Source: a virus. From it: a DNA stretch of 64,000 bases. This document shows, one piece after another, positions 49,956 to 59,063 of this stretch. The notes under the pieces are model-generated. The model did no database searches, was not told the origin of the DNA, and saw nothing but the letters and a program-made list of their open reading frames with translations. Both the position numbers and the translations under genes were made by a program. Numbering within the stretch: the stretch's first letter is position 1; each line of letters begins with the position of its first letter. The stretch is taken from the IMG/VR virus record IMGVR_UViG_3300031787_000064, positions 1 to 64,000 of that record, one strand, 5' to 3'.

Positions 49956-50733
49956 CTAATATTACTTTTTGAAATTTAGATATGTTATGTTTATTATTTC
50001 TAACAAATTGTTCGTAAGGGTATTGTTGATAATCGTCTAAAACTTTTACCAATGGAACAGGTGACATACCTCTTATTCCACTAGGATCTTGTTTATATTT
50101 GAAGCCAGCAAACTCTCTATTGAATCTAGGTTTATTATCTATATGCGTTTCTATGTTATCGTTTCTTAGTTCATAAGAAGCTTTATTATACAATCCTGGT
50201 ATTTCTATGTCTGGCATTCTTTGTCCAAACATTTCAATATATCTATGAACTATATCTCCGTCTTCTTCTCCAAAACCACAAAGTCTTTCATCAAAGTATC
50301 CTAATTTATGCATGATACTCTTTGTTAGAACAAAATGAGAAAATTGGTTATTGATAGTAAAGAATTGACTTTCTGTATTTTTAATAAAAGATTCTACAAT
50401 AGGAAGTGTTTTAGGATTATCGTAAACCACATCGTCGCAGATCATGAAAATATATTCAGTTTTACTAAATATGATCAACGTATTCCATAGTTTGCACAAA
50501 CTCTTAAACTCTGGGCATATGATAGGATATATGCTTTTATACTGCTTAGATAGATCTAGCATCTCTTGCCTATATTCTTCTGGCATCTCCTCTTCATTAT
50601 TTCCATTCACTGCTATCATAATATCAACCGTATCTGGGACGTGTTGCCTGATTTGGTGCACTAGTTGCTTAACTAGCTCTGCTCTTTGCTTAAATGTGAC
50701 TATTGCTATTGTTATATTAGTATTCACTTTCAA
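49948..50733 (-). CDS. GT2-family glycosyltransferase
   Basis: 261 residues. TIAIVTFKQRAELVKQLVHQ start, FMICDDVVYDNPK (DD at about 99-100) and GFGEEDGDIVHRY (ED motif about 157-169). C-terminus basic. Overlaps the next gene by 8 nt. Acceptor and donor unknown. Confidence 0.85.
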   Translation of the reverse strand: MKVNTNITIAIVTFKQRAELVKQLVHQIRQHVPDTVDIMIAVNGNNEEEMPEEYRQEMLDLSKQYKSIYPIICPEFKSLCKLWNTLIIFSKTEYIFMICDDVVYDNPKTLPIVESFIKNTESQFFTINNQFSHFVLTKSIMHKLGYFDERLCGFGEEDGDIVHRYIEMFGQRMPDIEIPGLYNKASYELRNDNIETHIDNKPRFNREFAGFKYKQDPSGIRGMSPVPLVKVLDDYQQYPYEQFVRNNKHNISKFQKVILDE

Positions 50734-52291
50734 ATGCTTTATATAGTTTAACCTTTTGTTGCTCTAATTTATCTTCAGACTCTTTACTAACTGTATTAGG
50801 ATGGTCTAAATATATAGCCAAGACTTCTGGTATCAGTTTAAACTTAGCTCCAGCTTTAGCAAACCTTGCCCACATTTCCCAGTCTCCAATGATACTATAT
50901 TCTTCTTGATTAAAATAACCTGCCTTGTCATGTAACTCTTTCTTCCATACAGGATCTGGTCCTATCAGACAAGCTACTTTATAATGATTCTCATAGTTAT
51001 CTGGAAACTGCAAAATGTTTTTCTTACTGAGATCTAGATTGTTGAAGTTTTCATTTGGATCAATAGTAGCTGCGTAATAGTTATAAGCTACATCAAAGTC
51101 GTTGTTCTCAAGAAGATCATATTTTATTTTGGTATTGATAGGATGCCTTAAGTCGTCTACATTCCAATTAGTAAGGTATTTAGTGGTAGCTGCTTTAACT
51201 CCTAGATTCCACGCATGATACATTCCGGCTTTCTTATCTTCTTGTATTAATTTAAAGTTAGGATATTTTTTAAACACATCAAATTGATCAGACCATTCTG
51301 AGTAAACTATAATGTGCTCTGTTTCTAAAAAGAAGTGTTGTTCAATTGCATTATTAAAGTATCTTAGAATATAATCTGAGTATCTGTTCAGAGGTCCTAT
51401 TGCTGTTATTACACTGAGTTTGTAAGGGTTTAGGTTTACTGTCGCTTCATTGTTCATACTCATGAAGTCATAACCCCAGTTACCTAGGTTTGGTATGTTG
51501 TGCTTTTCTGTTTTACTTTTAATGTAGTCTAACTTGTAGTTATTTAACTGGGCAGTTTTAGATATAGTATAAGGAGATATTTTTAATGGAATAAAAGTAT
51601 ATTCTTCTTCCCATTTAAAATCATTGACTGACTCATCATAGGCCTTATTTCCTACTATCTGCACATTGTGCACAAGATTGTTAACATAGTCATAAACTTT
51701 CCAATAGTATTGTTTGATAGCTACATGGGTTTTATCTAACCATTGAAGGTGTGCTATAAACAAACTTTCCGGGTCTAAAGCTTTTTGATTCTTAGGCATT
51801 GGTAAATGAGTAGAGTGGTTTTGTTTCTCTTCAAATTTACAAGCTTCACTATAACAACCTATACGATCTTTAAAATTATTCTTCCAAGGTCCATCTACTC
51901 TTAGAGTATTGCAAGATGTATATTGTTTCCACTGCAAATGAAACACTGTATCTGGGTTGTCATCTAGGAACTGTTCTAATTGTTGTTTAGACATTTGACC
52001 ATCCAGATATTCGTCTGAATCTAAACAGATAATCTTGTTTGAATATTTGTATGCTGTATCAAATAATCTTTGTCTTATATTAGTTTCTATGATAAGACTA
52101 CCATCTTCACCAGTATTAGTTATGATCTCTAGTATGTTGTATGTTTCTTTTACTTCGTTCAAATACTCAAAGCTACCATCATTGCATCTGTCCAACATAA
52201 AAACAAATCCATCAGTATGTTGGCTCCAAATAGGAAGTAACTCTTTAATTAGAGCTAGTTCATTTCTGGCCATTGTTATTTGTACAATCAT
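50717..52291 (-). CDS. Two-domain glycosyltransferase (GT2-GT2 fusion)
   Basis: 524 residues. The first domain (1-270) has MARNELALIKELLPIWSQHT and CLDSDEYLDG (DSD at about 93-95). The second (272-500) starts YKLSVITAIGPLNRYSDYIL and has WNVDDLRHPINTK and GDWEMWARFAKAG. Two complete GT-A folds in one chain suggest a polymerising or two-step transferase. Coupled upstream by ATGA and downstream by a 17-nt overlap. Confidence 0.8.
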   Translation of the reverse strand: MIVQITMARNELALIKELLPIWSQHTDGFVFMLDRCNDGSFEYLNEVKETYNILEIITNTGEDGSLIIETNIRQRLFDTAYKYSNKIICLDSDEYLDGQMSKQQLEQFLDDNPDTVFHLQWKQYTSCNTLRVDGPWKNNFKDRIGCYSEACKFEEKQNHSTHLPMPKNQKALDPESLFIAHLQWLDKTHVAIKQYYWKVYDYVNNLVHNVQIVGNKAYDESVNDFKWEEEYTFIPLKISPYTISKTAQLNNYKLDYIKSKTEKHNIPNLGNWGYDFMSMNNEATVNLNPYKLSVITAIGPLNRYSDYILRYFNNAIEQHFFLETEHIIVYSEWSDQFDVFKKYPNFKLIQEDKKAGMYHAWNLGVKAATTKYLTNWNVDDLRHPINTKIKYDLLENNDFDVAYNYYAATIDPNENFNNLDLSKKNILQFPDNYENHYKVACLIGPDPVWKKELHDKAGYFNQEEYSIIGDWEMWARFAKAGAKFKLIPEVLAIYLDHPNTVSKESEDKLEQQKVKLYKAFESEY

Positions 52292-53274
52292 TTTGAAAGT
52301 AGTTTAAACATTCTATGTTTCCAATCGTCTACTGAATAAAATAGTTGGTAGTTCTTTTTAGCTTGATAAGAACACTCTTCATAGAACAGTTTATCTTCTT
52401 TAAGTTGTTTAGCCAGTTCAACTGCTCTTTGTACATCATTAACATCTACAGACAAATTAGAGTGGCAAAGCTTTTGAGTATCTACTTCACGGTTACCGAT
52501 ACAAGGAATTCCTAGATAAGCGCAGTTAAGTGCAAATGTGCCTGCTGCAATGGTAGGCATCATATGAACTGCATACTTGAATGTAGATAGATTCTTCATC
52601 CAATCTAACCATGACATTCTAGGTAGGTGGTTAATGCCTCCTATTAGATTCTCATTCTCTCTTTTAGCGTGACTATCTTGAACAAATATAGGATTGTTAA
52701 ACTCTGAGGCCACTATATAACTTTCGAATCCTCCATACCATCTTGCCATGTTTCCTCCAATGATAGTCTTGTCTTCTTTGTTTGGAGTAATGTCTTTGAT
52801 CAAGTCGTGGATCATTAGAGTATGTATGGCGTTCACAGGTTTGTTTTGGAACATTCCTTTGTAATATACAGTATCATGTTCATTGTGACAGAAGATCGAA
52901 TCACACGCGGCTATCATGTTATAGTAATAGACCTGGTCATATATCTCATAATCATTCCACAACCAATGTGGACCTTCTTGAATAAAGTGTATTTTCTTGT
53001 TGTTCTTTTTTAAAGTATCTATAAAATTACTTCGAAGAATACCAGATGTAGGATTTTGTTCATCACTTAATTTAGTTCCTATTGAGTTAAGGTAGACCGC
53101 TCCTTTAGGAAAAATAATGAATACATGATCATAATCATTTATTTTATTAAAAAGAGTTATGTTGAAGTGGTCTGCGTCTAGCGCATACATCCATGCAAAC
53201 TCTGTCCTCATATTAGGATATGTAGGAAGTGTTTTTCCATTGAATGGTAATTCTGTTAAAAATGCTATTTTCAT
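52288..53274 (-). CDS. GT-B-like glycosyltransferase
   Basis: 328 residues. The N-terminal half looks like a Rossmann-like binding lobe (MKIAFLTELPFNGKTLPTYP). The C-terminal half contains AAGTFALNCAYLGIPCIGNR (about 241-260), the usual donor-site segment of GT4-like enzymes. Weak motif conservation but a good size. Coupled to gmd by ATGA. Confidence 0.7.
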   Translation of the reverse strand: MKIAFLTELPFNGKTLPTYPNMRTEFAWMYALDADHFNITLFNKINDYDHVFIIFPKGAVYLNSIGTKLSDEQNPTSGILRSNFIDTLKKNNKKIHFIQEGPHWLWNDYEIYDQVYYYNMIAACDSIFCHNEHDTVYYKGMFQNKPVNAIHTLMIHDLIKDITPNKEDKTIIGGNMARWYGGFESYIVASEFNNPIFVQDSHAKRENENLIGGINHLPRMSWLDWMKNLSTFKYAVHMMPTIAAGTFALNCAYLGIPCIGNREVDTQKLCHSNLSVDVNDVQRAVELAKQLKEDKLFYEECSYQAKKNYQLFYSVDDWKHRMFKLLSK

Positions 53275-54245
53275 TTATATTCGTTTTTCCAGTATTCAAT
53301 CATTTCGTCTAGCATAGTTTCGAAAGTATATTTAGGCTGCCAACCAGTAACTTGCTTTAACTTAGTGCAATCGCCTTTCAATACATCTAGCTCTTCTGGT
53401 CTAAGATACTTCTGATCTTGCTTTACCCACTGTCTCCAGTTTAAACCAAGTTTATCAAACACATACTCACACAACTCTCTTACAGTGTGTGATATACCAG
53501 TTGAACAAACAAAGTCATCTGATTTATCTTGCTGAAGTATTAACCACATTGCTTCAACAAAATCTTTGGCATGACCCCAATCTCTTGAAGCATCTAAGTT
53601 ACCAAGTCTTAACTCATTAGACAGACCATAGTATATCTTTACAGCTTCTTTAACAACTTTGTTAGTTACGAAGTTAGTACCACGCCTTGGTGATTCATGA
53701 TTGAAAAGTATACCATTTGAAACAAATAAATTATAAGAATGTCTGTAGTTCCTTGAAATATTATAACCAAATACTTTAGCACAACCATAAGGAGATACTG
53801 GATTCAAAGGAGTTGTTTCTCTTTGGAACCCATCTTCATCTATTGAATTACCAAACATTTCTGATGAAGACGCTTGATACACCTTTGTGGTTGGGCAAAC
53901 TTCTTTTACTACCTCTAATAGATTCAATACTCCAATACCTGTTGCATTAGCTGTGTATATAGGTTGATCAAATGATATTCTAACGTGTGATTGTGCAGCT
54001 AGATTATAGATCTCATTAGGCTTTACTTTGTTAATCACTCTATAAAGAGAAGAAATGTCTGTCATATCAGCGTAGTCCAGATTGTCTCTTATGCTTTGGA
54101 ATATATCATTAAGTCTTGCTGTTTGGTTCTCTGATACAGAGTTTCTCTTGAGTATACCATGAACTTCATAACCTTTATCTAATAAGAAACTGGTTAAATA
54201 AGATCCATCTTGGCCATTGATACCTGTAATTAAAGCCTTTTTCAT
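53271..54245 (-). CDS. gmd: GDP-mannose 4,6-dehydratase
   Basis: 324 residues against about 350-370 usual. ALITGINGQDGSYLTSFLLD (4-23), KRNSVSENQTARL, SSSEMFGNS and SPYGCAKVFGYN (YxxxK about 153-157) are Gmd hallmarks, with NHESPRRGTNFV at about 181-192. It converts GDP-mannose to GDP-4-keto-6-deoxymannose, the branch point for fucose, rhamnose, colitose or perosamine. Coupled to the fcl-like gene by ATGA. Confidence 0.93.
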   Translation of the reverse strand: MKKALITGINGQDGSYLTSFLLDKGYEVHGILKRNSVSENQTARLNDIFQSIRDNLDYADMTDISSLYRVINKVKPNEIYNLAAQSHVRISFDQPIYTANATGIGVLNLLEVVKEVCPTTKVYQASSSEMFGNSIDEDGFQRETTPLNPVSPYGCAKVFGYNISRNYRHSYNLFVSNGILFNHESPRRGTNFVTNKVVKEAVKIYYGLSNELRLGNLDASRDWGHAKDFVEAMWLILQQDKSDDFVCSTGISHTVRELCEYVFDKLGLNWRQWVKQDQKYLRPEELDVLKGDCTKLKQVTGWQPKYTFETMLDEMIEYWKNEYK

Positions 54246-55144
54246 TTCCTTATTGTCTCGTAGTTTTCATTGAACCAATCAATTGTTTCTTTTAATCCTA
54301 TCTCAAGTGGAATAAAATTATAATTGCCTATGATATCTATAAGTCTTTGATTAGAAGACGGCTTTCTAAACTGTCCATCTGGTTTATCTGTAAGCCATTT
54401 GACTTCACCTTTAAATTCCATGTACTGAACAATCAGATCAACCACTTCTTTAATAGAGTATTCTTTTGGATTAGAGATTATAACAGGATCAGTTCCATCA
54501 TAATTTTCTAGTAGTAGATCAATTATGTTTGCTACATCTTCTGAGAAGACAAACTCTCTTAAAGGTTTACCAGATCCCCATACTTCAAAAGCTGTATTAT
54601 TCTTTTTAGCTAGATAGCATTTATGAATAAGCATTGGAATAACGTGACCATTCTCAAGGTCAAAGTTATCATTAGGACCATAAATGTTTGTTGGTATTAC
54701 ACAGAAGTATTTTGTGCCGTATTGTTTATTGTATGCTTGTATTTGAACGTCTGCCATTCTCTTTGCATATGCGTATGGTGCATTAGAGAAGTGAGGTTCA
54801 CCTTTATGTATCTTAGTTTCATCTAATGGATATTCTACATTGTCTGGAAATACACACGTAGATAGAAAACAAACAAGCTTCTTAACTCCAAATATGTAGG
54901 CTTCATTTATAACATTTGTATTCATCATAATGTTGTTATAAAAGAAGTCAGCGGGATAATTCATATTAGCCCCAACACCACCTACTGTAGCAGCTGTATG
55001 GACCACTACACCTGGCTTATGATCCATAAACATCTTTCTAGTTTGCACTTCTGATATTAGGTTGTAGTGCTTAGAAGATAATTTAGTGCCATCTTTAAAA
55101 GCAGAACCAACCAAACCAGTTCCTCCAGTTATGATCTTCTTCAT
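54242..55144 (-). CDS. fcl: GDP-L-fucose synthase-like epimerase/reductase
   Basis: 300 residues. KIITGGTGLVGSAFK, HTAATVGGVGANMNYPADF and FLSTCVFPD (TxCVFP) are typical GDP-fucose synthase segments, and NAPYAYAKRMADVQ holds YxxxK. It epimerises and reduces GDP-4-keto-6-deoxymannose to GDP-L-fucose. With the RfbH-like gene next door, a GDP-colitose-type route using a related reductase is an alternative. Confidence 0.9.
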   Translation of the reverse strand: MKKIITGGTGLVGSAFKDGTKLSSKHYNLISEVQTRKMFMDHKPGVVVHTAATVGGVGANMNYPADFFYNNIMMNTNVINEAYIFGVKKLVCFLSTCVFPDNVEYPLDETKIHKGEPHFSNAPYAYAKRMADVQIQAYNKQYGTKYFCVIPTNIYGPNDNFDLENGHVIPMLIHKCYLAKKNNTAFEVWGSGKPLREFVFSEDVANIIDLLLENYDGTDPVIISNPKEYSIKEVVDLIVQYMEFKGEVKWLTDKPDGQFRKPSSNQRLIDIIGNYNFIPLEIGLKETIDWFNENYETIRK

Positions 55145-56454
55145 AGCTTACTTACAAATTGATCTAAAATAGTTTCAATATAGTCAGTCTTTTCTTTATC
55201 AATAACAGGACTTGTGCCTAAGAAGAATGTGTCTGTTGTAACTTTACGAGCAACAGGAAAATTCTCTATCACATCTTTAGGATCCATAAGTCCTTTGTAT
55301 GCTGGTTGAAGCATAATGTTGCCAGCAAAGTAAGGTCTAGTTTGAATCATATTCGCTTCAAAGAACTTACAGATATCAGACCTTTTGAAAGGAGCATCAT
55401 CTTTTACGGTAACAGGAAATGCAAACCAATCTGGATCAGATCCTGGTTGTGCTTTATGTAAGTGGAAGTACTGTTCATATTTAGAGAATGCATTAAACAA
55501 GTTAGTATAGTTCTCACGACGTTTAACTCCTATCTCTTGTAGCTTATTCATTTGAACAAGACCAATAGACGCTTGTAGTTCAATTGGTTTTAGATTATAA
55601 CCAATCTCTTCATAAACGTATTTGTGATCAAAGATATCGTTCGGTAGTGCTGGTAGCCAATTGCTAAATCTACAACCACACGTTCCGTTCTCTAATAGGT
55701 TTTGTTTACCAATACAGTAGCAACCACGACCCCACTCTCTAAAGCTACGGATAATAGTTTCAAGTTGTGGATCATTCATAGCAACAAAACCACCTTCACC
55801 CATTGTCATATGGTGTGCAGGATAGAACGAACAACTTGCCATCATACCAAATGAACCTAAAGGCTTTCCTTCGAATGTAGAGCCTAAAGCATCACAACAA
55901 TCTTCTAACAAGATTAGTTTATACTTTTCTACAATTTCCATTAGCCTGTTCATATTAGGAGGATTTCCTAGTACGTGAGCAAATGTAATGATCTTACAAT
56001 CAGGGTATTTAATGCAGGCCTCTTCTACTTGATCAAGGTTTAGGTTTAATGTATCTAGTTCAATATCTACAAAGATAGGTGAGAATCCTACTTGAAGTAT
56101 TGGATTGATAGTAGTTGGAAAACCTGCAATAGGTGTAATTACTTTTGTACCTTTAGGAAAAGCCAAACCTCTTTTAGACGTCATTGCTAACATCATAACT
56201 AAGTTAGCACTAGAACCACTATTAAGTAGTAGTCCATATTCTTTTCCAAATAGTTTAGGAAACTTTCTCTCAAACTTGTTAGCCTCTGCTCCTAATACTA
56301 ACCACTCTCCTAATAGAGTTTTAACTGCTGCTATATACTCTTCAGAAGAAAAATAAGGTCCAGCATACTGAACCCAATCTTTTCCAGCAGTCCAGGTTTT
56401 CTTACTATGTTTTTCTTTAATGTACTGATCTACTAAGTCTAATATTTCTTTCAT
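55141..56454 (-). CDS. PLP- and probably Fe-S-dependent sugar 3-dehydratase (RfbH/E1-like)
   Basis: 437 residues, the RfbH length. SFYPAHHMTMGEGG (209-222) has His-His at 214-215 where DegT/DnrJ aminotransferases have the Schiff-base Lys. This is diagnostic of 3-dehydratases. The Cys set C245, C247, C259 and C261 in the segment after GRG corresponds to the iron-sulphur-binding region of CDP-4-keto-6-deoxyglucose 3-dehydratase (E1). It is followed by the RfbH-type HKYVYEEIGYNLK. Colitose-type ColD lacks such Cys. Next to gmd and fcl, a GDP-linked substrate is possible; a CDP-linked one is the family default. Needs an E3-like reductase not seen here. Confidence 0.85.
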   Translation of the reverse strand: MKEILDLVDQYIKEKHSKKTWTAGKDWVQYAGPYFSSEEYIAAVKTLLGEWLVLGAEANKFERKFPKLFGKEYGLLLNSGSSANLVMMLAMTSKRGLAFPKGTKVITPIAGFPTTINPILQVGFSPIFVDIELDTLNLNLDQVEEACIKYPDCKIITFAHVLGNPPNMNRLMEIVEKYKLILLEDCCDALGSTFEGKPLGSFGMMASCSFYPAHHMTMGEGGFVAMNDPQLETIIRSFREWGRGCYCIGKQNLLENGTCGCRFSNWLPALPNDIFDHKYVYEEIGYNLKPIELQASIGLVQMNKLQEIGVKRRENYTNLFNAFSKYEQYFHLHKAQPGSDPDWFAFPVTVKDDAPFKRSDICKFFEANMIQTRPYFAGNIMLQPAYKGLMDPKDVIENFPVARKVTTDTFFLGTSPVIDKEKTDYIETILDQFVSKL

Positions 56455-57068
56455 AACACTGCGTATAACGTATTTTGTTTTTCTTGTCTCTCGATTGTTT
56501 TAGGATGAATCAGGCAATAGAATTCCTCAGGTGGCATCATAGCATACGTATTATGCCCTGTCAAAACCTCATGAACCTTGTTGACCCAATTGATCTTAGG
56601 TGAGTTCTGTAAGATCCTTGTTTGATAGTCTGGAAAGTTTACCCAACCTTTATCGTCAACTCTCCATCTCCAGATATCAATATGTTTTTGAGCCAGTCCT
56701 TCTACTGTGTTAATCCTAGGTAATAAAAATAAATCAATTGTTGGATTATCTTGCAGAATTTCTGGCAAGTGTTGTATAAATTCTTCTTTTAAGTATTCAT
56801 CAGCGTCTATTTGAAAGATCCACTCTCCAGAACAATTTGCTTTAAGGTTATTCTTGAAAGCGCCGAAGTTGCCTTTAAGTGCAAACTCTACTAATCTAAT
56901 TTGATTCTTATATTTATCAACCACTTGATAAACTTCTCCAGTAGTGTTACCAAGATCTGCTTGAACCACAATTTCATCTTCAGGTCTTTTATTCTTAATT
57001 AGTAGATCTAACAGTCTATCTAATTCTTTATGTTCATTACAAACTGGTATGGCGTAACTGATTCTCAT
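56451..57068 (-). CDS. GT2-family glycosyltransferase
   Basis: 205 residues, short. SYAIPVCNEHKELDRLLDLL, QADLGNTTGEV and FQIDADEYLKEEFI (DADEY about 92-96) match the SunS/WaaE-type branch of GT2. C-terminus with CLIHPKTIERQ. Coupled on both sides. Confidence 0.85.
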   Translation of the reverse strand: MRISYAIPVCNEHKELDRLLDLLIKNKRPEDEIVVQADLGNTTGEVYQVVDKYKNQIRLVEFALKGNFGAFKNNLKANCSGEWIFQIDADEYLKEEFIQHLPEILQDNPTIDLFLLPRINTVEGLAQKHIDIWRWRVDDKGWVNFPDYQTRILQNSPKINWVNKVHEVLTGHNTYAMMPPEEFYCLIHPKTIERQEKQNTLYAVL

Positions 57069-57520
57069 TATTGTTGTATATCAAATAAACCAATATAGTC
57101 ACAGGCTTCAAAGTATCCGTCTTGTCCAAAGTTTTGTAGCGTTTTAGAATCTGACTTGTGTGTCTTTCCTTTAAACCTTGGATTATCTTTCTCTTCTTCT
57201 GTTAAAGGTACAGACTTAATACCACTCCACTGCCATTCATCTTTTGAAGGACCGTTTGCAAAAACTGTTCCTAGTCCATCAACATTAACAACATTAGGGT
57301 ACCACACGCGGCCTTCTTCATCTACATGCTTAATATCTTTGAAGAGTTCAGGCATCTCGGCTTCGTATGTTTCAACATCGTATTCACCCTCTCTGATAAG
57401 GTCAGATGTATTATATCCACAGCTCAAACAAGAATATGCACTATGAAACTCGTTAATAGGAGTTTTATAACAAGCTAATGATTCTTTACATTTAGGGCAA
57501 GTAATTAAATTATCAGTCAT
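57068..57520 (-). CDS. Zinc-ribbon phage protein of unknown function
   Basis: 150 residues. ITCPKCKESLACYK and SAYSCLSCGYN give a CxxC-x21-CxxC ribbon near the N-terminus, then an acidic region with WYPNVVNVDGLGTVFANGPS. The set looks like a conserved marine-phage protein. Not obviously a sugar enzyme though inside the operon. Confidence 0.6.
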   Translation of the reverse strand: MTDNLITCPKCKESLACYKTPINEFHSAYSCLSCGYNTSDLIREGEYDVETYEAEMPELFKDIKHVDEEGRVWYPNVVNVDGLGTVFANGPSKDEWQWSGIKSVPLTEEEKDNPRFKGKTHKSDSKTLQNFGQDGYFEACDYIGLFDIQQ

Positions 57521-57755
57521 TTAATTGTTGTTTTTTCTTTTGACTATTAGTATAGTTGATTGTAGTTCCTTCAGGATATGAATATGTAGTTGACGTGTTT
57601 ATAAATCCTGTTCCACCTATTCCGATTGAAATTCCACCATCATTAACTTTTGATAACTCTTCCTGTATTTCATCCCATTGTGCAGGTGTAACATTGTATG
57701 GATTAGCAGCTTTAGAGAATCCTTTTAACCATATAACAAATTCTTTCGACGTCAT
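57513..57755 (-). CDS. Small conserved phage protein
   Basis: 80 residues. EFVIWLKGFSKAANPYNVTP (5-24) then QWDEIQEELSKV is a frequent opening of small phage proteins of unknown function. Gly/Thr-rich middle. Overlaps both neighbours. Confidence 0.6.
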   Translation of the reverse strand: MTSKEFVIWLKGFSKAANPYNVTPAQWDEIQEELSKVNDGGISIGIGGTGFINTSTTYSYPEGTTINYTNSQKKKQQLND

Positions 57756-59062
57756 ATTTTATTTAATTTAGGAAGTTCTATTTTCTTTAACTTAGGTAGT
57801 TGTAATTGAGGTTGAGTTGACTTAGGAACTTTGTCAAAATAAGTTTTAATCAGCTCTTTCATTTTATCAAAGCTAAATTCTTCTCTTGACTTCTTAGCTT
57901 GCCTCTTTGCCAACTCTTGATACTTGTTATACTTCTCATAAACGTCTTTAAGATAATGTTTAGCTTGAGATATATCAGGGCTGAACCATTGTGCATCTGG
58001 AAGAATAATTCCTGGAACATGTGTTGATGGATGCGTTGGTTTTAATTCTCCTCCTATTTGACAAGTAAACTCACGATCTAAAAAGTCTGTTTGTCCTGAC
58101 CAGCCAGAAACAATAATAGGCTTTTTAGCCAAAGAGAATTCAAGAAGAGGTCTACCGAACCCTTCACCTTTAGTTAGATTGAACATCGCTTTAACTTTAC
58201 CGTGATTATAAAGGTAGTTAATGTCTTTGTCGTCTAATTCTCCATGAAGTAGATATACATTAGGAAGTTTTCCTTTAACTGATTCTCTGATAGCATCTAT
58301 CTTTTTTAGTAGCGCATCTCGATCCATAATACTAGAACCAGCGCCAGATACTTTCATAATCAAAGCAGGTTTATTCTTTTTATCTTTGAATGTCTCTAAG
58401 AATGTTTTAAGCATTAGGCTTACATTCTTTCTGTCTTCGCCAATTTCACCTTGAAGCCAGTGACCAACAAATAAAAAGCAAAAGTCTTCTTCAATTTGAT
58501 CTAACTCTTGAACTAATTCTGTTTCTTCAATATCATTATCTTCTAAAAAGAAGTATTTGTTTAGATCAACTCCTTCAAATAGAACATCAACAGGTTTTTG
58601 TAGTTTAATATCTTGAATAAGTTGATTAGTGTTTTTGTCTCTCTTCTGATATGCGGTTTGCTCAAATACAGTTTTAGCGTGTTTAGAAGACACTAGGGTA
58701 ACATTCATTCTATTTATTCCTTCTATCCACGCAGGATCGCAAGCAGTAGTTTCTATACCAGCAGTTATACCAATATTATAAACTCCTATTGGTTGAAATT
58801 CATTTGGTACAGTTATTTGAATCCACACATCTGGCTTTTTTGGAAGTTCTGGTGTGTGATGAATCATAGGAAGTATCCAACCCCACTCTTCCATATTATC
58901 TTGAATATAACCCCAAGGAGTAGCTCCCCATCTTTGACTTAAGATTTTAAAGTCATATTCACTTTTCTTAGTTTGATATAAAGCTCTAAAGAAATCTCTA
59001 GCTCTAGCACCGTAACCGGAGTAAGTATCAATAGGACATGATACAATACACAACTGTTTCAT
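57752..59062 (-). CDS. GT4-family glycosyltransferase
   Basis: 436 residues, GT-B. The PIDTYSGYGARARDFFRAL start binds the acceptor side, and NLTKGEGFGRPLLEFSLAKK (about 295-314, with GEGFGRPxLE) is the donor-binding motif. Typical of phage-encoded GT4 enzymes in T4-like marine phages. Acceptor unknown. Confidence 0.9.
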   Translation of the reverse strand: MKQLCIVSCPIDTYSGYGARARDFFRALYQTKKSEYDFKILSQRWGATPWGYIQDNMEEWGWILPMIHHTPELPKKPDVWIQITVPNEFQPIGVYNIGITAGIETTACDPAWIEGINRMNVTLVSSKHAKTVFEQTAYQKRDKNTNQLIQDIKLQKPVDVLFEGVDLNKYFFLEDNDIEETELVQELDQIEEDFCFLFVGHWLQGEIGEDRKNVSLMLKTFLETFKDKKNKPALIMKVSGAGSSIMDRDALLKKIDAIRESVKGKLPNVYLLHGELDDKDINYLYNHGKVKAMFNLTKGEGFGRPLLEFSLAKKPIIVSGWSGQTDFLDREFTCQIGGELKPTHPSTHVPGIILPDAQWFSPDISQAKHYLKDVYEKYNKYQELAKRQAKKSREEFSFDKMKELIKTYFDKVPKSTQPQLQLPKLKKIELPKLNKI

Positions 59063-59063
59063 A

